Below, piece after piece: positions 58,753 through 64,000 of a DNA stretch of 64,000 nucleotides. A program made the position numbers and the translations under genes. Positions within the stretch are counted from its first letter, which is position 1. The number at the start of each line of letters is the position of its first letter. The notes beneath the pieces were generated by a model that was not told the origin of the DNA, did not search any database, and saw nothing but the letters and a program-made list of their open reading frames with translations. The stretch is from Listeria seeligeri serovar 1/2b str. SLCC3954. GTDB taxonomy: Bacteria; Bacillota; Bacilli; Lactobacillales; Listeriaceae. Location: assembly GCF_000027145.1 (NCBI RefSeq), contig NC_013891.1, forward strand, positions 1,922,001-1,986,000. Reading direction: 5' to 3'.

Positions 58753-59071
58753 TCAAAGTTCCTCCTTTAGTGCTCTCTAAAATTGTCCTATGCACTATTA
58801 TTGGCACAGAGAAGTGTTACACATGCTATTAAAAATGAAATGCCATTGCAATAATTATACCCATAAATGTAACATACAACAACACTTAAACCGCTTTTTT
58901 ACTAAAAAAAGCAATAATAATTTTAAATTGATGCTTTTGTCATACAGTTTCAATCCATTTCATACAGATTACTGAACAAAATAATAACAAGTTTTCCCTT
59001 AATAGACAAGCCTTTTTTAGTAAAAAAATAGGAAATGACTTTCTTTTTGTCGAATTTCGTAACTTTTAAAA
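58753..59071 (-). promoter_or_regulatory. Intergenic region between recQ and the LysM gene, with LysM promoter
   Basis: On the minus strand, TTGTTG (58877-58882) and a perfect TATAAT (58854-58859), 17 bp apart, form a good sigma-A promoter for the LysM gene. The rest is AT-rich and holds two similar A/T hairpins, GCTTTTTTACTAAAAAAAGC near 58893-58912 and CCTTTTTTAGTAAAAAAATAGG near 59011-59031; the second could terminate recQ. No gene is seen. Confidence 0.6.
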
Positions 59072-60478
59072 TTATTGTAGTAAATAGGCTAAATAAGACT
59101 CCCAATTTGGCAATTCTTTTCGATTACTAGTTTCACTTTTTTCATAATCAGTAATAACTGCCCCATCGATATCACAACAGTTTGCAACCTTTTTTCCGCT
59201 AAGTGGTTCCTCTTCAAAATAACGCATAATATAGTTTCTACGGCAATCATCTGTATGCAAATAACCAATAAACTGTTGCAAGTTCGCTCGCTTCCATTTC
59301 TTGCGGTAATCTATTTTAGCAGTTAATTCTTGTATAGTTAGTCCACTTTTTTGGTAATATGCAATAAAACGTTGCTCCGTTTCTGGTAAAGTTTTAAGTT
59401 GCTCCGTAGATAAGTTAATCAAACTCGCATCCGGCAAATCTTGATCTGCTAATTGCATTTGAATAAACTCATCACCAGTTGCATAAAGTAAAATAGCAAT
59501 ACTAGCCAATCCATCTCGACCCGCTCGTCCGATTTCTTGTAAATACGCCTCTAAATCTGCCGGCATGTGATAATGAATAACGAAGCGAATGTCTGATTTG
59601 TCAATTCCCATCCCAAAAGCACTAGTTGCACAAATAATATCTAACTGACCATAAACAAATTGTTGTTGAATCACAATCCGATCTTCCGCTTCCATATCCC
59701 CATGATAATAAGCAACTTGCAAACCGGTCAATTCATTTAATTCACGTGCAGTACTTTCCGCTAATTTTTTACTTGAAAAATAAACAATACCCGGCGTTTG
59801 AAGTTTTGAAACTAGCTCGAATAAGCGTTCTTGCTTTAGTTTTTGGTTAGTAAATTTTTCTATTTGAAGCGAAATATTTGGGCGATTCACTGAATAAATA
59901 ATTTGCTTACAGTCGTTTAAATGGAGCTGAGTTAAAATATCTTGTCTGACTTTCTTTGTTGCTGTAGCAGTTAGCACCATTGATACAGGAAAATTAGCTT
60001 CCTGGATAAACTGACCTAACATCAAATAATCTGGACGAAAATCATGTCCCCACTGCGAAATACAATGTGCCTCATCTATTACGAATAGACTAATTTTTTG
60101 CTTTAAAAGTAATGTTTTAATTGCTTCGTTATTTAACATTTCTGGTGATAAAAATAGAAATTTATATAAATGAATGTTGGCGAGAATTTGACTTTTCTCA
60201 TCCCGTTTCAAAAAACTATTAAGTGCGGCGACACGCTTTTCTCCATGAGCGCGCATTCGTTCCATTTGGTCTTGCATTAATGAAAGAAGGGGTGACACGA
60301 TTAAAACTAAGCCATCCATCAAATGTCCCGCTAATTGATAACAAACTGTTTTACCTGTTCCTGTTGGTAGCATCGCAAAGCAGTTCTCTCCTGCTAAAGC
60401 TACTTCAATTACTTCTTTTTGTCCCGGGCGAAACTCTTCAAAGCCAAGGTATGATTGTAGTTCTTGTTCTAGCTTCAC
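59072..60478 (-). CDS. recQ: RecQ-family DNA helicase (short, RecS-like)
   Basis: A 468-residue superfamily 2 helicase. Walker A TGTGKTVCYQ near residue 40, DEAHCISQWGHDFRP (DEAH, near 135), motif VI QEIGRAGRDG near 310. The zinc-binding region is partly kept (C-x2-C, NYIMRYFEEEP..., NCCDIDG near 425-440) but there is no HRDC domain. Similar to Bacillus RecS. Its GTG start overlaps the ypbB stop (GTGA), so the two are made together. Confidence 0.9.
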   Translation of the reverse strand: MKLEQELQSYLGFEEFRPGQKEVIEVALAGENCFAMLPTGTGKTVCYQLAGHLMDGLVLIVSPLLSLMQDQMERMRAHGEKRVAALNSFLKRDEKSQILANIHLYKFLFLSPEMLNNEAIKTLLLKQKISLFVIDEAHCISQWGHDFRPDYLMLGQFIQEANFPVSMVLTATATKKVRQDILTQLHLNDCKQIIYSVNRPNISLQIEKFTNQKLKQERLFELVSKLQTPGIVYFSSKKLAESTARELNELTGLQVAYYHGDMEAEDRIVIQQQFVYGQLDIICATSAFGMGIDKSDIRFVIHYHMPADLEAYLQEIGRAGRDGLASIAILLYATGDEFIQMQLADQDLPDASLINLSTEQLKTLPETEQRFIAYYQKSGLTIQELTAKIDYRKKWKRANLQQFIGYLHTDDCRRNYIMRYFEEEPLSGKKVANCCDIDGAVITDYEKSETSNRKELPNWESYLAYLLQ

Positions 60479-61482
60479 TCTGCACCTCCACGACTAACTA
60501 CAGCTAAGCGAATTTGGTAGTAATCCAAATCCGGGAATGCAGCTTTGATTTCACGCAGTAAGCGCCAATCTTTTTGGTTAATTGTTTTTATTAACTTTTC
60601 ATCTGGTAAATACGGAACACGTGCTTCTTTATTAGTTGCACGAATTTCGACAAAATGATCTTGAATTGTACTCGTTTTTAAACTACGAATCCGTTCGATA
60701 GTTTCTAAATCAGCGCCATTTTTCCAAAGGTTGAAGGTTTGCATTGCGGAAGTTGTTAATCCAGTTAGTTCTTCAGGTACCAAACTACGTAAAAGCGGCC
60801 ATTTATTGGGAGATTGTTTGATTACAGTAAGCACATGGTGAATTTCATGCAGTACCTCAAAATAGACATCCCACTTCTGCCGCTCATATTTAGTGGCGAT
60901 TTGTTCCGTGGTGTAACCCATAAGCTCGCCGCCCGAAAAACGTTCTACGATAAATTCTGGTCTAGCTACTTCTAGTTCTTTAAACCACTCGAAAATTTCT
61001 GCAAATAACCTATCTGCTAGAGTGGATTGGTCTTGCTTTGGGAGCCAATTCTTAATGAATAATTGAATTTTTTTATCACGAATAACTGGTAAATAATAGT
61101 TTTTCTCATGATGTTTATTACTAATCACTTGAACAGCGAGTCGTAAATATGCGAAAAAATCAAAAGCTTGTCGCTGAAATGCAAAACCTTGAAACCATGG
61201 ATAGTCTATTTCGAAAGTAGCATCTTGATTCCCTTCAATAACATAGCCATTATCAGTAACAGAAATAACACCTGTTTGCACTAAAGTAGAAAGTCTTTTC
61301 TCTAAAACAAGGGCTTTTAAATTTGGCACAAGTCCAAATAGATGTTGCATTTGAAAAAGATGGGCATCTTGAACAGCTTGACCAGTTCTCCGCCCAACTA
61401 AAATCGTATGTAAAAACGGTAATTTTCTAGGTGTTACTGACTTTTTTAAAATGGTTATTATGTAATAATCGAGCTTATCCAA
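60475..61482 (-). CDS. ypbB: YpbB family protein with C-terminal helix-turn-helix
   Basis: A 335-residue cytosolic protein of the YpbB family. The last 85 residues resemble an HTH (DNA-binding) domain, and RSLVPEELTGLTTSAMQTFNL before it is the helicase-associated region. It is always coded just upstream of recQ/recS, and the four-base overlap shows coupling, so it may be a helicase partner. No biochemical role is known. Confidence 0.83.
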   Translation of the reverse strand: MDKLDYYIITILKKSVTPRKLPFLHTILVGRRTGQAVQDAHLFQMQHLFGLVPNLKALVLEKRLSTLVQTGVISVTDNGYVIEGNQDATFEIDYPWFQGFAFQRQAFDFFAYLRLAVQVISNKHHEKNYYLPVIRDKKIQLFIKNWLPKQDQSTLADRLFAEIFEWFKELEVARPEFIVERFSGGELMGYTTEQIATKYERQKWDVYFEVLHEIHHVLTVIKQSPNKWPLLRSLVPEELTGLTTSAMQTFNLWKNGADLETIERIRSLKTSTIQDHFVEIRATNKEARVPYLPDEKLIKTINQKDWRLLREIKAAFPDLDYYQIRLAVVSRGGAE

Positions 61483-61636
61483 GCCTTTCCACCACCTTTT
61501 TTGTATCTATTATCATACCACAGAAACACTTGTTCGGCACTGGTTTTCATTAAAAAAAACTTTATAAAAATATGGTACAATAGAAAAAGAAAAAATCTAG
61601 CTTCAAATTGCTGTTTTGGAAAGGAAGCGGAGAATA

Positions 61637-61861
61637 TTGAAATATTGTCGCGTCGAAAAAGACACTTGTATTGCTTGTGGAGCTTGTTCCATTCATGCCC
61701 CTGATGTGTTCGATTATGATACTGAAGGTCTCGCATTTAATTTACTAGATAACAATACTGGAACAAAAAATATTCCAGAAGATTTAACAGAAATGGTTAT
61801 AGATGCTGAATTCGCTTGTCCGTCGCTCTCTATCCAAGTTTCTGATGAAGCATTTCAATAA
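61637..61861 (+). CDS. fer: Ferredoxin (single [4Fe-4S])
   Basis: A 74-residue ferredoxin. Cluster ligands are Cys11, Cys14, Cys17 (C-I-A-C-G-A-C) and Cys61 (followed by Pro), the pattern for one [4Fe-4S] cluster in Bacillus-type Fer. Start is a TTG at 61637 with GCGGAG four to five bases before; a longer frame from 61616 lacks an SD. It is the only plus-strand gene in this stretch. A likely extended -10 (TGGTACAAT) is at 61574-61582. Confidence 0.92.
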   Translation: MKYCRVEKDTCIACGACSIHAPDVFDYDTEGLAFNLLDNNTGTKNIPEDLTEMVIDAEFACPSLSIQVSDEAFQ

Positions 61862-61898
61862 AAAATCCGCGAGCCCAATGAGGACTCACGGATTTTAT
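61859..61898. terminator. Bidirectional terminator between fer and ribU
   Basis: AAAATCCG...GAG and CTC..CGGATTTT flank an ~18-base middle; A's lie left and T's right. It serves convergent fer and ribU. Confidence 0.88.
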
Positions 61899-61904
61899 TT
61901 TATT

Positions 61905-62516
61905 TTAATGGCTAGTTTCTTGTTGTCTTTTTTCAAATTTGCGCCGTTCTTTTACAGATTGATTTTTAATAATCCATTTTTTCATTCTTGAATAAAGTAA
62001 TAAGAATACCGCACTAACGATAACTCCTTTTAGTAGGTTAAACGGTATGATGGCATACGTGATTAACCAAGCAATATCCGTATTCGCCGGAAGTCCACCA
62101 AGTTTAATATAAAATGGTAATAGTACAAAATAATTAAATATCGCCATAGCAATAGTCATTAATACTGTACCAACCGCTGTTGAAAGGAACATGCCTTTTG
62201 TCGAACGGAACCACTGAAATAAATAATAAATCGGCAAAACATAAAATATTCCTGAAATAAAATTAGCTATCTCTCCAACTGGAACCCCTACTGGACTACC
62301 AGAAACGATGTAAAGTAGCACATTCTTTATTAATTCGACTAAAATTACTGCTAATGGACCAAATAATAGTCCGCCAAGTAATGCAGGAATATCACTGAAA
62401 TCTAACTTCAGAAATGGTGCACTTGGTAGTAACGGAAACTGTAGCATCATCAGTATAAACGCTATTGTTCCTAGCACCGCCACACTTACAAAAACCTTCA
62501 TTGAATAATTCTTCAT
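61905..62516 (-). CDS. ribU: Riboflavin ECF transporter S-component RibU
   Basis: A 203-residue membrane protein with six membrane helices (e.g. [51 protein letters not shown]). The [27 protein letters not shown] region (in part) is the RibU/S-component signature. It binds riboflavin and joins the general ECF ATPase module. The start ATG at 62516 has AGGGAG eight bases before; the upstream ATGs at 62543 and 62522 are disfavoured. It is controlled by the FMN riboswitch just upstream. Confidence 0.93.
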   Translation of the reverse strand: MKNYSMKVFVSVAVLGTIAFILMMLQFPLLPSAPFLKLDFSDIPALLGGLLFGPLAVILVELIKNVLLYIVSGSPVGVPVGEIANFISGIFYVLPIYYLFQWFRSTKGMFLSTAVGTVLMTIAMAIFNYFVLLPFYIKLGGLPANTDIAWLITYAIIPFNLLKGVIVSAVFLLLYSRMKKWIIKNQSVKERRKFEKRQQETSH

Positions 62517-62584
62517 TGTCATTTCTCCCTTGATGTTCATCAAAAGAAGCGAGTGACATCACTTAACGAATGCAACCCAAGCAA

Positions 62585-62614
62585 ATAAAAAACCTCAACT
62601 AAAAAAGTTGAGGG
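62585..62614 (-). terminator. Riboswitch-controlled terminator upstream of ribU
   Basis: On the minus strand CCTCAACT and AGTTGAGG form a stem with an A/T loop followed by TTTTTTATTT. It lies about 95 bp after the FMN aptamer and 70 bp before ribU, where an expression platform should be. Confidence 0.9.
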
Positions 62615-62707
62615 AGAGTTTGTGAATAATTAAACAAACACTAGATACTCAAATAAGCATCACAGCCTGCTCACACATGCTCGTGAAGACAAACGAAAAA
62701 GGTCTGT

Positions 62708-62830
62708 CAACATCTTCTCCCATCCAGACTATACTGTCGGTCCTGGAATTACACCAGAGTCAACTGCCAAAAAAGCAGATCGTGGACTTTAACCACCGGT
62801 CGGGAATTGCACCCTGCCCCGAAGATGAAC
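62708..62830 (-). promoter_or_regulatory. FMN riboswitch (RFN element)
   Basis: The minus strand carries the conserved RFN blocks in order: TTCGGGGCAGGGTG, AATTCCCGACCGG, GTGG, AGTCCACGA, a variable helix (CTGCTTTTTTGGCAG), TGACTCTGGTGTAATTCC, AGGACCGACAGTATAGTC and GGATGGGAGAAGA. FMN binding closes the terminator at 62585-62614 and shuts off ribU. In Listeria roseoflavin acts on this riboswitch. Confidence 0.97.
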
Positions 62831-62851
62831 GAATATTTTCTTACAATTTTT

Positions 62852-62879
62852 ATTTTACCATGAATAAATATTTTCGCAA
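62852..62879 (-). promoter_or_regulatory. ribU promoter
   Basis: On the minus strand, -35 TTGCGA (62874-62879) and -10 TAAAAT (62852-62857) are 16 bp apart, 22 bp before the riboswitch begins. A cre-like sequence lies just upstream (62901-62914). Confidence 0.65.
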
Positions 62880-62900
62880 GCCCTTTTGTATATTTTTTCA

Positions 62901-62914
62901 CGTAAGCGCTTTCT
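62901..62914. promoter_or_regulatory. cre-like (CcpA) sequence upstream of the ribU promoter
   Basis: CGTAAGCGCTTTCT matches the CcpA consensus core (TGTAAGCGCTTTCA is near ideal) with only the terminal bases different. It lies about 22 bp upstream of the ribU -35 and in the 3' region of the thioesterase gene. Confidence 0.4.
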
Positions 62915-62922
62915 TATATAAA

Positions 62923-62950
62923 CAAAAAACCAGAAATAAATCTGGTTTTC
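62923..62950 (-). terminator. Terminator after the thioesterase gene
   Basis: AAAACCAGA and TCTGGTTTT form a stem with loop TTTATT; T's follow. It ends the resDE-thioesterase transcript. Confidence 0.9.
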
Positions 62951-62956
62951 AATTCG

Positions 62957-63475
62957 TTACCATGGAATATTGGTTGACAACGATTCTGCTAATGATTGAT
63001 TTTCTTTTAAGCGAATTTTACGTGCAATACTTCTAGCTTCAGCGCCTGCATGAATTCTTTTTTGTTCTTCGGTTTCAGGCTCAACAAGCGGAACTTCTAC
63101 CGTTTTTCCATCTTTATCTAAGGCAACGAATGTTAAAAAAGAAGTGGCTGCTAAATAGCGTTCACCAGTTTTTAGGTTTTCAGCAATAATTTTAACAAAA
63201 ATTTCCATTGAACTTCTACCAGTAGAAGCAACATACGACTCTAAACAAACGGAATGGTCATTTTTAATTGGCTTTAAAAAATCTACTGAGTCCGTTGATG
63301 CTGTTACTATCTCTGTTCGGCAATGGCGGGAAGCACTAATAGATGCTGTGTCGTCAATATACGTCATTAAACGACCACCAAATAAAGTATTGTGATTATT
63401 AGTGTCAGATGGAAACACCCGACTAGTTTTAATTACAAGAGATTCTTTACAAAATTTTGTTTGTCTTTTTTCCAT
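62957..63475 (-). CDS. Acyl-CoA thioesterase (hotdog fold, YciA-like)
   Basis: A 172-residue single hotdog-domain thioesterase. The helix with HNTLFGGRLMTYIDDTASISA (near residue 28-48; the Asp is a catalytic candidate) and TASTDSVDFLKPI follow the acyl-CoA hydrolase (BACH/YciA) pattern. It splits acyl-CoA to free acid and CoA. It lies 15 bp after resE and is last of the resDE operon. The acyl-chain range is not known. Confidence 0.88.
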   Translation of the reverse strand: MEKRQTKFCKESLVIKTSRVFPSDTNNHNTLFGGRLMTYIDDTASISASRHCRTEIVTASTDSVDFLKPIKNDHSVCLESYVASTGRSSMEIFVKIIAENLKTGERYLAATSFLTFVALDKDGKTVEVPLVEPETEEQKRIHAGAEARSIARKIRLKENQSLAESLSTNIPW

Positions 63476-63490
63476 TTTTTTCGCTCCATT

Positions 63491-64000
63491 CTATTTTTCA
63501 AGCGGTAAGGTAATAATAAAATCTGATCCTTTACCTAATTCACTTTTTACTGAAATTTTTCCGCCATGTGCTTCGACGATATTTTTAACGATGGCGAGTC
63601 CTATGCCAGTCCCCACTGCTTTTCCACGTTTTCTAGCTTTATCGGCCTTATAAAAACGTTCGAATAAATAAGGGATATCTTCTTCTGCAATTCCGCTTCC
63701 ATTATCAGAAACGGTAATAATCAGCTTATTGTTTGTTTCATCTATAGTTTGTTTTAAAACTACTTTGCCTTGATAACCTTCTTTTCCAGTGTGACGAATG
63801 GCGTTCATAATTAAATTAATTAAAACCTGCTCCATTCGATCTGGATCATAGGAATATTCTAAATTTGGTGTTTCTAACTCCAAGCCTAATTCGACAAAAT
63901 TTTCTTTTGCTAAGACGTCAAAGTTGGCCATCACTTTTTCAAGTAATGGTGCAAGTGGTAATTTCTGGTTGTCCATTTGATTAAAGCCAGCTTCCATTCG
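63491..64000 (-). CDS. resE: Sensor histidine kinase ResE, C-terminal part
   Basis: The gene enters from the right edge; only the last 170 codons are here. They hold the HATPase domain: N box [15 protein letters not shown]1 [11 protein letters not shown] box [14 protein letters not shown] and G2 [18 protein letters not shown]. The dimerisation/His region is outside. The place next to the thioesterase and the similarity to Bacillus ResE make it the ResDE sensor for oxygen/nitric-oxide-linked respiration control. Confidence 0.9.
   Translation of the reverse strand, partial: RMEAGFNQMDNQKLPLAPLLEKVMANFDVLAKENFVELGLELETPNLEYSYDPDRMEQVLINLIMNAIRHTGKEGYQGKVVLKQTIDETNNKLIITVSDNGSGIAEEDIPYLFERFYKADKARKRGKAVGTGIGLAIVKNIVEAHGGKISVKSELGKGSDFIITLPLEK

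Noticed and set aside
1-64000. tRNA, rRNA, IS element, prophage or CRISPR array
   Set aside because: None of the expected sequences (GGTTCGAATCC-type T arms, transposase or integrase motifs, regularly spaced repeats) was seen.

Overview
The window is a low-GC Firmicute chromosome segment, almost certainly from Listeria (sensu stricto). The evidence is the gene content and order: gpsB-rnpB-rlmL, recU-PBP1, the pan operon, a c-di-GMP/exopolysaccharide operon of the dgcA-dgcB-pssZ-pdeC type, a malic/malolactic enzyme, pflB, the aro-hisC-tyrA block, hepS-menG-hepT-ndk, der-gpsA, recQ-ypbB, an FMN-riboswitch ribU and resE. Species cannot be fixed from the sequence alone. Nearly all of it is core genome and strongly collinear with the Bacillus ypsC-to-resE region. 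There is no tRNA, rRNA, insertion sequence, prophage or CRISPR array.

Layout. 1-3.6 kb (minus): carboxypeptidase M32 (partial), rlmL-type methyltransferase, RNase P RNA, gpsB, ypsA, yppE. 3.7-6.9 kb (plus): recU (frameshifted in this copy) and a class A PBP with a fibronectin-III tail. 6.9-8.95 kb: a LysR regulator divergent from an NfsA-like nitroreductase, bounded by two strong terminators; this looks like an accessory insertion. 8.96-14.1 kb (minus): ypoC, nth, dnaD, asnS, aspB, ypmB-like. 14.1-23.6 kb (minus): dinG, panD-panC-panB, a thioredoxin-fold lipoprotein, birA, cca, mgsA, dapB, mazG-like. 23.7-25.7 kb: a YitT-family membrane protein converging on a DadA-like oxidase. 25.7-30 kb (plus): c-di-GMP operon with two GGDEF enzymes, a GH8-like hydrolase and an EAL phosphodiesterase. 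30.1-35.3 kb (plus): malic/malolactic enzyme, serine hydrolase, pflB. 35.45 kb: an unannotated 33-codon ORF resembling holin-like type I toxins. 35.6-40.2 kb (minus): flavoprotein, YugP-like metalloprotease, DUF1405 protein, ypiB, ypiA. 40.4-50.3 kb (minus): folE, hepS, menG, hepT, ndk, aroC, aroB, aroH, hisC, tyrA, aroA, which carries carbon to chorismate, tyrosine/phenylalanine and menaquinone. 50.5-58.8 kb (minus): hup, tyrosine phosphatase, gpsA, der, rpsA (frameshifted), cmk, ansA, LysM protein. 59-64 kb: recQ, ypbB, ferredoxin (plus), ribU with its riboswitch, acyl-CoA thioesterase, resE (partial).

Most unusual points. (1) Two important genes, recU and rpsA, are each broken by a one-base deletion next to an A/T run; both reading frames are otherwise perfect, so sequencing error or homopolymer slippage is likely. 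(2) There is a previously unlisted hydrophobic mini-ORF of toxin type between pflB and the flavoprotein gene. (3) The LysR/nitroreductase pair interrupts an otherwise conserved order. (4) The c-di-GMP operon has a leader of about 250 nt with no recognised structure, and both cyclases lack the inhibitory I-site. (5) A perfect 10-bp inverted repeat brackets the recU promoter. Compared with Bacillus, mtrB, cheR, the trp genes, qcrABC and the bacillithiol genes are missing from their usual slots.
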